Shown here: in pieces, positions 1 through 5,289 of the stretch
Layout of the letters: every line of letters begins with the position of its first letter
Numbering within the stretch: position 1 is the stretch's first letter
Made by a program: the position numbers and the translations under genes
Source of the DNA: Methanomassiliicoccaceae archaeon
Lineage (GTDB): Archaea; Thermoplasmatota; Thermoplasmata; Methanomassiliicoccales; Methanomethylophilaceae
NCBI GenBank assembly: GCA_009786295.1
Contig: WQTN01000082.1
Coordinates: 1-6,047, forward strand
Direction: 5' to 3'
Length of the DNA stretch: 6,047 nt
Notes under the pieces: model-generated
The model's database searches: none
What the model was told of the DNA's origin: nothing
Seen by the model: only the letters and a program-made list of their open reading frames with translations

Positions 1-1145
1 AATCTCAGGTCGCCTCCGGTTCCGAAGAACCACGCAACACCCGCCAGTAACGATATGACACACACGATGGGGACGAAATATCCCGATATCACATCGGCCA
101 TTTTCGCGATCGGGGCTTTGCTGCCTTGCGCATCTTCCACCAACCTGATGATCTGTGCCAGAACTGTGTCGCTTCCGATCTTCTCGGCCCTGAATCGTAT
201 CAGGCCGGTGGTATTAATGGTGGCTGCGTACACCTGATCGCCTGCCTTTTTATCCACGGGCATGCTTTCGCCGGTCAGCATGGATTCGTCTACGGAAGTG
301 TTGCCGTCCGTTACAGTACCGTCCACGGGTATCTTCGCACCTGGTTTGACGATGATGATGTCACCGATCTCCACTTCTTCGATCTGTATCTCTTTTTCTG
401 CGCCATTGTGGAATATCAATGCGGTCTTCGGCGTGAGGCCTATGAGCTTCATTATTGCCTCGCTTGTCTTTCCTTTTGAAACCGCTTCCAGAGATTTTCC
501 AAGCAGAACGAGGGTGATTATCACTCCGGCTGTTTCAAAGTACAGCGCTTCCGCAGCTTCCGGCTGGCCGTTCGCTATCAGCCATGTGTTGTAAACGCTG
601 TACAGTACAGCGGCGCTCGTGCCTACCGCGATCAGAGAATCCATGTTGGGGCTCCGCTGCCAGAGCGCCCTGCTGCCTACGGTGTAGAACTTATATCCTA
701 CGATGATGATCGGAATGGCGAGGAACATTTCAATGAAAGCATAAACAAGAGGGTCGCTGCTCATCAGACGGTGAAGTTCCGCTGAGAATGGAAGATCTAC
801 AGCCCCTATCATCGGAGCCATTGCTATGTAAAGGAGGGGAAAAGAAAAAGCAGCAGAAATGATGAATTTTGCCCAAAGGTTCCTTATTTCTCTTTGTTTC
901 CGCTCTCTGTCCTGGTCTGCCGCATTCATCCAGCTGTTTTCCAGAACGCTATATCCTGCCTTCTCGATCACTTCCCGGATGTCGGACTGCCGCACTGTGC
1001 TGGGATCATACTGGACTGTGGCTTTTTCGGTAACAAGATTGACCGAGGCATTTTCTACGCCGTCCAGCTTCTTAATGCTCTTTTCCACTCTTTGAGCACA
1101 GGCCGCGCAGGTCATTCCTCCGATGCCGAATATCTTTTCACTCAT
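1..1145 (-). CDS. copA: Copper-translocating P1B-type ATPase, N-terminal half (3' truncated by window edge)
   Basis: ATP-driven heavy-metal exporter of the inner membrane, most likely pumping Cu(I) out of the cell. The 381 residues visible run in the family order. An HMA metal-binding domain (about 3-68) carries GMTCAAC, with C13 and C16 as the metal ligands. A charged linker (about 76-92) leads to the first transmembrane helices (about 93-110, 133-151, 169-190, 203-217), with the NMDSLIAVGT segment (167-176) typical of copper ATPases. The actuator domain (about 235-325) holds the TGES dephosphorylation motif at 291-294, and a further helix begins at about 355. The CPC metal motif, the DKTG phosphorylation site and the nucleotide-binding domain lie beyond position 1, so copper specificity rests on the HMA motif and overall similarity. 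The chosen start (1145) has AGGATC 5 nt upstream. An in-frame ATG at 1166 would add seven residues but has no ribosome-binding site. The gene is divergent from the SMR operon across a 330-nt gap. Confidence 0.93.
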   Translation of the reverse strand, partial: MSEKIFGIGGMTCAACAQRVEKSIKKLDGVENASVNLVTEKATVQYDPSTVRQSDIREVIEKAGYSVLENSWMNAADQDRERKQREIRNLWAKFIISAAFSFPLLYIAMAPMIGAVDLPFSAELHRLMSSDPLVYAFIEMFLAIPIIIVGYKFYTVGSRALWQRSPNMDSLIAVGTSAAVLYSVYNTWLIANGQPEAAEALYFETAGVIITLVLLGKSLEAVSKGKTSEAIMKLIGLTPKTALIFHNGAEKEIQIEEVEIGDIIIVKPGAKIPVDGTVTDGNTSVDESMLTGESMPVDKKAGDQVYAATINTTGLIRFRAEKIGSDTVLAQIIRLVEDAQGSKAPIAKMADVISGYFVPIVCVISLLAGVAWFFGTGGDLR

Positions 1146-1228
1146 ACGAAGATCCTTTCCGGCCATGAGGTCATGGTCCGTTCATCCTGGTAACCGCCGT
1201 ATCGATACATATCATCTTTGCATGTACA

Positions 1229-1298
1229 CATTTTGAACACTGTATCCATAACAGGAGCCTGTGCAGCCCACCTTTATGCTTTAGGTGCCATTTTGAAC
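1229..1298. repeat. Two identical 10-bp direct repeats CATTTTGAAC, 60 bp apart
   Basis: CATTTTGAAC occurs at 1229-1238 and again at 1289-1298, an exact 60-bp offset, close to a whole number of helical turns. A third partial copy of the core (TTTGAA at 1303-1308) lies 11 bp after the second. They lie upstream of copA on its strand and upstream of the SMR promoter on the other. Candidate operators for a regulator of either gene; function is inferred only from position and repetition. Confidence 0.5.
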
Positions 1299-1331
1299 CA
1301 AGTTTGAATAAAATCAGGGTCTGTTTTCGGT

Positions 1332-1366
1332 AGCCAGAAATATCAATAACCTTTTTGATTATGGCT
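1332..1366. repeat. Imperfect inverted repeat (dyad) upstream of the SMR operon
   Basis: AGCCA (1332-1336) pairs with TGGCT (1362-1366), and inside it ATCAA (1342-1346) pairs with TTGAT (1355-1359), with a short asymmetric internal loop between the stems. It lies about 80 bp upstream of the putative SMR TATA box, so on the + strand it is not in the mRNA and would act as DNA, for instance as an operator. It could also be a terminator-like structure or chance. Confidence 0.35.
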
Positions 1367-1445
1367 GGTCAGATAACTCTGTGCGCACCAGTCTATCGAA
1401 AGAATGGAGCCGTTACATATGTTTCTTTCAATTTTGCATCAGCAA

Positions 1446-1453
1446 TATAAAAT
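1446..1453 (+). promoter_or_regulatory. TATA box of the SMR operon
   Basis: TATAAAAT is centred 26-27 nt upstream of the ATG at 1476, the usual archaeal TATA-to-transcription-start distance. This implies a leaderless or nearly leaderless mRNA and supports starting the first SMR protein at 1476 rather than at the upstream in-frame ATG (1404), which lies before the box. Confidence 0.5.
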
Positions 1454-1475
1454 ATTGTTATTGGTGTCCCCGGAC

Positions 1476-1808
1476 ATGGAGCTCGGATGGATCTATCTCA
1501 TCGCAGCAAGCATTCTGGAGCCGTGCTGGGTGATAGCTCTTGAAAGATCTAACAATTTCAGGAAGATATCCTGGGGGATCGTGACGATCGTTGCATTAAT
1601 GGCCTGCATGTACCTGCTGGCCCTTGCCGTCACAGAGATAGGTCCGGGCATATCCTATGCTCTGCTGGCCGGTATCGGCGCCGTGATCGTTGTAGGTCTC
1701 GGCGCAGTTCTTTACAAAGAAACGATCACAACAAAAAGGCTGGTCTTTGTATCGATGATAATAATTGGTATCATCGGAGTCAGGCTTTCATCCGGAGGGA
1801 TCATATGA
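1476..1808 (+). CDS. SMR family transporter, subunit A (keeps the essential Glu)
   Basis: A 110-residue, four-helix integral membrane protein of the small multidrug resistance family, which exchanges protons for cationic compounds across the cytoplasmic membrane. Helices are at about 4-21, 33-52, 59-80 and 90-107. E15 in the LEPCW motif of TM1 matches the proton- and substrate-binding Glu of the family, and W18 matches the Trp of Gdx/SugE-like members. TM3 has SYALLAGIG (60-68): the Tyr is kept, but the Trp found three residues later in Gdx-type proteins is Leu64. Basic residues cluster in loops 1 and 3 (R24, R29, K30, K81, K87, R88), predicting that both termini face outward. An upstream in-frame ATG at 1404 would add 24 residues. 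It is rejected because family length and TM1 spacing fit 1476, which has a TATA box 26 nt upstream and GGTG at 1463-1466. The gene overlaps the next by 4 nt (ATGA), so the pair is translationally coupled. The substrate is not predictable. Confidence 0.9.
   Translation: MELGWIYLIAASILEPCWVIALERSNNFRKISWGIVTIVALMACMYLLALAVTEIGPGISYALLAGIGAVIVVGLGAVLYKETITTKRLVFVSMIIIGIIGVRLSSGGII
1794..1798 (+). promoter_or_regulatory. Ribosome-binding site of SMR subunit B
   Basis: GGAGG lies 6 nt before the ATG at 1805, inside the end of the subunit A gene. It is a strong archaeal Shine-Dalgarno sequence and fixes the start of the second gene, which begins within the ATGA overlap. Confidence 0.75.
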
Positions 1809-2164
1809 CCGAGACAGGAGAAAAGCTCGGATGGTCACTGATCATACTGGGAGGGCTCCTTCAGATCGTTTGGGCGATCGGCCTTGACTACACCGAAGGG
1901 TTCACAGACCCGCTCTGGGATGCGATCGTGACAGTGTTCCTGCTGCTGAGCATATGGTGTCTGTCGTTCCCCATGAAGACTGCCATCCCCGTGAGCACGG
2001 CATACACAGTGTGGATCGGCATAGGGGTCGTTGGAACGATTGTTGTGTCAGCGATACTCGGACTGGAGGTCCTGAATCTTTTGACAGTGTTGTTCCTTGC
2101 GGTCATCGTCGGCGGGGTCATTGGGCTCAAGATGACGCCTACGGAGAAGAACCCTGTCAGATAA
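1805..2164 (+). CDS. SMR family transporter, subunit B (essential Glu replaced by Gln)
   Basis: A 119-residue, four-helix SMR protein, closest in flavour to the Gdx/SugE branch: TM1 has LLQIVWAIGL (18-27), followed by a GF turn, and TM3 has STAYTVWIGIG (64-74) with the Tyr and Trp typical of guanidinium exporters. The position of the membrane Glu is Gln20 (CAG at 1862-1864), while W23, Y67 and W70 are kept. All basic residues are at the N-terminus, loop 2 and C-terminus (K7, K58, K109, K115, R119), and loops 1 and 3 contain only acidic charge. This predicts both termini in the cytoplasm, opposite to subunit A. The simplest reading is an obligate antiparallel heterodimer with subunit A, which would supply the only protonatable Glu. 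A regulatory or decayed subunit is the alternative. The C-terminal tail (110-119) is a little longer than usual. Confidence 0.9.
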   Translation: MTETGEKLGWSLIILGGLLQIVWAIGLDYTEGFTDPLWDAIVTVFLLLSIWCLSFPMKTAIPVSTAYTVWIGIGVVGTIVVSAILGLEVLNLLTVLFLAVIVGGVIGLKMTPTEKNPVR

Positions 2165-2187
2165 TGCTTATGAGCAGGCAATCTTCA

Positions 2188-2211
2188 TTTTATGACATTA
2201 TTTTCATAAAA
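2188..2211 (+). terminator. Probable terminator after the SMR operon
   Basis: TTTTATGA (2188-2195) and TCATAAAA (2204-2211) form an 8-bp perfect A/T-rich stem around an 8-nt loop, 23 nt after the SMR stop codon. The region has several T runs on the + strand, the usual archaeal termination signal. The stem is weak, so the T runs may matter more than the hairpin. Confidence 0.4.
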
Positions 2212-2231
2212 AAATATTAAATCTAAATTAG

Positions 2232-2247
2232 ACTAATCGTGATTAGT
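2232..2247. promoter_or_regulatory. Perfect 7-bp inverted repeat ACTAATC-gt-GATTAGT
   Basis: ACTAATC (2232-2238) and GATTAGT (2241-2247) are perfect inverted arms with a 2-nt spacer, typical of an operator bound by a dimeric helix-turn-helix protein. It sits between the SMR terminator and the Fic promoter, about 60 bp upstream of the Fic TATA box. Its sequence differs from the other inverted repeat nearby, so a different protein would bind it. Confidence 0.4.
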
Positions 2248-2288
2248 ATTGTTTTATTTATCTTATGCTGTAAATGGTTCACATATTC

Positions 2289-2327
2289 ACCGCAAAAATG
2301 CGGTAAATATTTTATACATTCGCCGCA
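2289..2327. promoter_or_regulatory. Candidate Fic-gene operator: inverted repeat plus a third half-site
   Basis: ACCGCA (2289-2294) and TGCGGT (2299-2304) form a perfect 6-bp inverted repeat around AAAA. A second direct copy of the longer left element, ATTCACCGCA (2285-2294), occurs as ATTCGCCGCA at 2318-2327 (9 of 10 identical, 33 bp away). The sites bracket the TATA box, so a protein bound here would block transcription. The Fic protein has its own C-terminal winged helix, which makes autorepression the natural inference. Confidence 0.55.
2310..2317 (+). promoter_or_regulatory. TATA box of the Fic gene
   Basis: TTTTATAC, within an A/T run from 2304 to 2317, is centred about 27 nt before the ATG at 2341. 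No Shine-Dalgarno sequence precedes that ATG. A leaderless transcript starting at or next to 2341 fits both facts. Confidence 0.5.
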
Positions 2328-2340
2328 TGATTGTTCTCAT

Positions 2341-3435
2341 ATGCCTAAATATATTCATCAGCACGAGAACTGGATGGATTTTAAATGGCATGATGCGGTC
2401 GTGAGTGCCTCCTTGGGCGAAGTTCGTCTTTTGCAAGGCAGGATCATTGGACAGATGTATTCATTGGGCCTTCCGTCGAAAGAGGAAAAGAACCTCGATA
2501 TGCTGACGTCCGATCTGTTGAACTCATTCGGGATCGAAGACGAAAAACTGGATCCAGGAGAAGTGCGCTCATCCATCGCGCGGCATTTGGGATTAAATAT
2601 TGCCGGACTTGTCCCAACCTCCCGATATACAGACGGTATCGTTGAAATGATGCTTGATGCAGCTCAAAACTATCGTGAACCACTGACAGAAGAACGTCTG
2701 TTCGGTTGGCATGCATCGCTTTTTCCAACAGGATACAGCGGGATGAACAAAATAACCGTTGCACAGTACCGCACTGAAGAGATGAAGGTTGTTTCCGGCC
2801 CAATGGGGAAGGAAAAAATCCACTATGAGGCAATAGCAGCAAAGGATGTGAAAGCTGAAATGGACAGATTCTTTTCATGGTTCAATGATGATGAAATCAT
2901 CATCGATAACGTATTAAAATCGGCGATCGCGCATCTTTGGTTCGTTATCATTCATCCTTTCGACGACGGCAACGGACGTATCGCAAGAGCGGTATCAGAC
3001 ATAATGCTCGCACGAAGCGAGAACACCGCGGAGCGTTTCTACAGCCTGTCAAAACAATTCCTCGCTGAGCGCAGAGAATACTATGAAATATTGAAAAAGA
3101 CGCAACAAGGAAGCGGCGACATTACCGAGTGGCTCGTCTGGTTTCTGGACTCTCTCAGACATGCGTTACGGGAAACAGAAAACGGCATGCAGAACGTCTT
3201 GTTAAAAACGGCTTTCTGGGAAAAATATAAGGATGTTCGGATCAACGAACGTCAGCGTCTTATGATCAACAAACTCTTTGACGATTTTTTCGGGAAACTC
3301 ACATCGTCAAAATGGGCAAAGATAACAAAATGCTCTGCCGACACCGCTTTGCGCGACATCAATGATCTGATCGAGAAGGGCATTCTGATCAAAAACGATG
3401 CCGGAGGGCGGAGTGCCAGCTACAGATTTGCATAA
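2341..3435 (+). CDS. Fic family protein (DUF4172-Fic-winged helix), putative protein AMP transferase
   Basis: A 364-residue soluble protein with three parts. An N-terminal DUF4172-type region (about 3-85) starts with the YIHQHENW signature and contains VRSSIARHLGL (75-85). The Fic core (about 110-245) includes HPFDDGNGR at 205-213, with catalytic H205 and the anion-binding GNGR loop intact. A C-terminal winged helix-turn-helix (about 298-364) ends in a basic RSASYRF strand. Fic enzymes transfer AMP from ATP to Ser, Thr or Tyr hydroxyls of target proteins; the target here is unknown. The self-inhibitory helix motif (S/T)xxxE(G/N) reads SFGIED at 62-67: the blocking Glu66 is kept, but the last position is Asp. 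The frame is open back to an ATG at 2239, which would add 34 residues. That is rejected because family similarity begins at 2341 and the promoter lies between the two. No antitoxin gene adjoins it, as is usual for Fic proteins with a built-in inhibitor. Confidence 0.93.
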   Translation: MPKYIHQHENWMDFKWHDAVVSASLGEVRLLQGRIIGQMYSLGLPSKEEKNLDMLTSDLLNSFGIEDEKLDPGEVRSSIARHLGLNIAGLVPTSRYTDGIVEMMLDAAQNYREPLTEERLFGWHASLFPTGYSGMNKITVAQYRTEEMKVVSGPMGKEKIHYEAIAAKDVKAEMDRFFSWFNDDEIIIDNVLKSAIAHLWFVIIHPFDDGNGRIARAVSDIMLARSENTAERFYSLSKQFLAERREYYEILKKTQQGSGDITEWLVWFLDSLRHALRETENGMQNVLLKTAFWEKYKDVRINERQRLMINKLFDDFFGKLTSSKWAKITKCSADTALRDINDLIEKGILIKNDAGGRSASYRFA

Positions 3436-3485
3436 AGCATACATTTGCCATATTCGCACTCATACTATCAGGTCTTTGTCCTTCC
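3436..3485. other. Convergent intergenic spacer
   Basis: Fifty nt separate the Fic and ankyrin stop codons, which face each other. There is no stable hairpin. Short T runs on the + strand (about 3473-3483) could terminate the Fic transcript. Nothing else is seen. Confidence 0.4.
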
Positions 3486-5135
3486 TCACATCTTGCTCAG
3501 AAGAAGCTTGACCAGCGGTTCGTTGTTTCGCTCTGTAGCGATATCCAATGCGGTCTTTTTCGAATTGTTCACCGCTTTTGCATCAGCGCCGAATTCCAAG
3601 AGCATGTCGCACAGCGATTTGGCGGCGGATCTCTCAAAACCATTTGCGGCATAGTGCAGGGCGGTGTTCCCGTTCTTGTCCGCAACAGAAACATCTGCGC
3701 CTTTCTCCAGCATCTCTATTTGGAAATTCTCCACTATTTCGAAATCGTGGCTGCAGACGTGCATCAGCGCCGTCTCGCCGAAGCGATTGGTGATATTGAG
3801 GTTCGGTTTGCGCTTGAGCAACTCTGCAATAATATCGCCTTTCACACTGGACCTTCCTATCTTCCAGTCGCAACGCGTTTTGCATGCGAGGATCAGCAGA
3901 GTGTCGCCTTCGTCATTCACTCTTTCATCGACCTTCAGTCCGGAATCTGCCATGGCACCGTATACCTTGCTGATGAGTTTATTTTTGAATGAACCCTCAT
4001 CCATGTTCCTTTTGATATCTCTGGAAAACAGGTAGGTTACCGCCGCCCTGCCGTACAGGTCTTTGAACGCCGGATCCGCTCCGCACGAGAGCAACGCTTC
4101 CGCTGCATCGCACTTAAAGTATTCGACTGCGACACCTAGCGGCGTGAGGCCGCCCGAGTAGAGTTTTTCCCCTTCTTTCAGGCCATTAATGTCCGCGCCC
4201 ATGTTCGCTATTGCTTTGATCGCTTCCGCATCGCCTTTCTCGGCCGCCTGATGAAGTGTCATGCCCCCTGCCGTCAGCGCCTGTTCTTCATTGCTGCCGG
4301 TCAAATTGCCGGAAAGGAATGCGGCGATCTTCTTTGCGCCGGAACGGACAGCGATGTCCAATGCGGAATTACCGCCCTCGTCTTTTTCATCAATATCCAC
4401 GCCGCCGGCCGCAAAGGCCTTGACCGTGAGGAAATAATTTTCTACCAGTTCCTTTGATTTTTCATATTCCATACGGACCTTCGGAGGATAACATGAACTG
4501 CCTTTCAGATAGCGTTCTCTGGCCTCTTCATCGCTCATCATTTTGCTTATTCTGTTGCTCAGTTCTTCATATTCCTTTTCGCAGGTCTCCGTCTCTTTTT
4601 TCCTCATCTCCATCTTCGAGACTGGGATCTTGGCACTGTCGCACGCTTTGTGAATGCCCGTATATCCGTGCGCACATGTCATGTTGAGTTTGACACCGTG
4701 AGCCGCCATTACCTCCACCATCTCGAAAACAGCGTTTTCAGCGGCGTAATGATAACATGTCATGCTGCGGCCGGTTTCCTTTCGCAAAGCGCTTACTCCA
4801 TTCTCAAGCAACAGCTCTGTGGTCTCGGCGACGGCCCCTGCGGGCAATGGTATGGGATCGAATGAGGAAAATCTGCTTTCCCTCTGTTCTGCCACGTAAT
4901 GGAGCAACGTACGTCCGTTATTGCTGGTGACGGAGGGGGATACTCCTGCCTCGAACAGAAGTTTCAGCGCCTCTGCGTCAGCGTAATCCGCGGCAAGGAA
5001 CGCCACTTCGTTCAAGGCTTCTTCATTGCCTTTTTTCTCCTCGATATAGGTGCGGTAAACATCCAATGCTTCTTTTCTGCTTTTGTTGAAATAAGCGTTC
5101 CTTATTTTGTAGATGTCCACCTCATTCCTATCCAT
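3486..5135 (-). CDS. Ankyrin-repeat protein
   Basis: A 549-residue protein, apparently cytoplasmic (no signal peptide or membrane helix), built almost entirely of ankyrin repeats, which are protein-binding helical hairpins. About twelve repeats can be traced, beginning near residues 40, 73, 122, 157, 255, 291, 328, 362, 410, 453, 489 and 526. The clearest have the TALHYAA, TLHQAAEKGD and TPLGVAVEY cores followed by GAD turns. The fourth repeat is split by a highly charged, probably helical insertion (about 170-235) rich in Glu and Lys. Repeats 2, 8 and 9 also carry smaller insertions. No catalytic domain was recognised, so it may be a scaffold, an inhibitor or a secreted binding protein. The start at 5135 has AGGTG 8 nt upstream. 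It converges on the Fic gene and diverges from the asparagine-synthase-like gene. Its role is unknown. Confidence 0.9.
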   Translation of the reverse strand: MDRNEVDIYKIRNAYFNKSRKEALDVYRTYIEEKKGNEEALNEVAFLAADYADAEALKLLFEAGVSPSVTSNNGRTLLHYVAEQRESRFSSFDPIPLPAGAVAETTELLLENGVSALRKETGRSMTCYHYAAENAVFEMVEVMAAHGVKLNMTCAHGYTGIHKACDSAKIPVSKMEMRKKETETCEKEYEELSNRISKMMSDEEARERYLKGSSCYPPKVRMEYEKSKELVENYFLTVKAFAAGGVDIDEKDEGGNSALDIAVRSGAKKIAAFLSGNLTGSNEEQALTAGGMTLHQAAEKGDAEAIKAIANMGADINGLKEGEKLYSGGLTPLGVAVEYFKCDAAEALLSCGADPAFKDLYGRAAVTYLFSRDIKRNMDEGSFKNKLISKVYGAMADSGLKVDERVNDEGDTLLILACKTRCDWKIGRSSVKGDIIAELLKRKPNLNITNRFGETALMHVCSHDFEIVENFQIEMLEKGADVSVADKNGNTALHYAANGFERSAAKSLCDMLLEFGADAKAVNNSKKTALDIATERNNEPLVKLLLSKM

Positions 5136-5143
5136 CTCTGATG

Positions 5144-5148
5144 CACCT
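5144..5148 (-). promoter_or_regulatory. Ribosome-binding site of the ankyrin gene
   Basis: Read on the minus strand, AGGTG lies 8 nt before the ATG at 5135 and matches the archaeal GGAGGTGATC consensus. It supports this start and implies a leadered mRNA. A weak TATA-like CTTATGAA (5182-5189, minus strand) would put the transcript start near 5160. Confidence 0.55.
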
Positions 5149-5163
5149 TTTCTGTCTAGGAAT

Positions 5164-5218
5164 TCATACAGGAATCATAGGTTCATAAGTGTTCTCTTGT
5201 GTTCTCCAAACATGTGTT
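5164..5218. repeat. Clustered short direct repeats in the ankyrin / synthase-like divergent gap
   Basis: TCATA occurs at 5164-5168, 5175-5179 and 5183-5187. It is followed by GTGTTCTC at 5189-5196 and again at 5199-5206 (10-bp period), and a third GTGTT at 5214-5218. Spacings near one helical turn in a region between two divergent start codons suggest a cooperative regulator site. The elements are short, so chance is not excluded. Confidence 0.35.
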
Positions 5219-5261
5219 GAGATATGCTGCGGAACTCTATGCCTGATTTTACCAGTTATTG

Positions 5262-5269
5262 TTATAATC
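5262..5269 (+). promoter_or_regulatory. TATA box of the asparagine-synthase-like gene
   Basis: TTATAATC is centred about 25 nt upstream of the ATG at 5290. No ribosome-binding site precedes that ATG, so a leaderless transcript is likely. The box favours 5290 over the in-frame ATG at 5239, which lies upstream of it. Confidence 0.45.
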
Positions 5270-5289
5270 GAAGAATAACATCGCGCTCT

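Larger units (their letters stand above)
1146..1475. promoter_or_regulatory. Divergent intergenic control region between copA and the SMR operon
   Basis: This 330-nt gap has no convincing gene on either strand. It must hold the copA promoter (leftward) and the SMR promoter (rightward, TATAAAAT at 1446-1453). Within it are a palindrome GTATCGATAC (1199-1208), two exact copies of CATTTTGAAC (1229-1238 and 1289-1298), a weak CACCT/AGGTG hairpin (1269-1287) and a longer dyad (1332-1366). I could not place a confident TATA box for copA. The length and repeat content suggest more than one protein-binding site, possibly for a metal-responsive repressor, but no known operator was recognised. Confidence 0.5.

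Noticed and set aside
126..594. Plus-strand reading frames across the copper ATPase
   Set aside because: They are antisense to the coding region holding TGES and the transmembrane segments and have no ribosome-binding sites or recognisable domains.
1269..1287. CACCT/AGGTG hairpin as a terminator or regulator
   Set aside because: A 5-bp stem with a 9-nt loop and no T run is expected by chance at this length.
1404..1475. N-terminal extension of SMR subunit A from the ATG at 1404
   Set aside because: It would add 24 residues absent from the SMR family and start upstream of the TATA box. The 110-residue form from 1476 fits family length and TM1 spacing.
1200..1475. Guanidine riboswitch ahead of the SMR genes
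   Set aside because: Gdx-type SMR genes in bacteria are often controlled this way, but the conserved riboswitch core is not seen and the promoter implies almost no leader RNA.
2239..2340. N-terminal extension of the Fic protein from the ATG at 2239
   Set aside because: The added 34 residues are Cys/Phe-rich and unlike the family, and the region contains the inverted repeats and TATA box. DUF4172 similarity begins at 2341.
2444..2878. 144-residue minus-strand reading frame
   Set aside because: Antisense shadow of the Fic coding region; the protein is low-complexity and has no recognisable domain.
3486..5135. Ankyrin repeats as a DNA-level tandem array
   Set aside because: The repeats are recognisable only as protein; the DNA copies are too diverged to count as a nucleotide repeat. 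No CRISPR-like array is present in the window.
5239..5289. Upstream in-frame start of the asparagine-synthase-like gene
   Set aside because: The TATA box at 5262-5269 lies inside this extension, and no ribosome-binding site precedes 5239. Not fully excluded.
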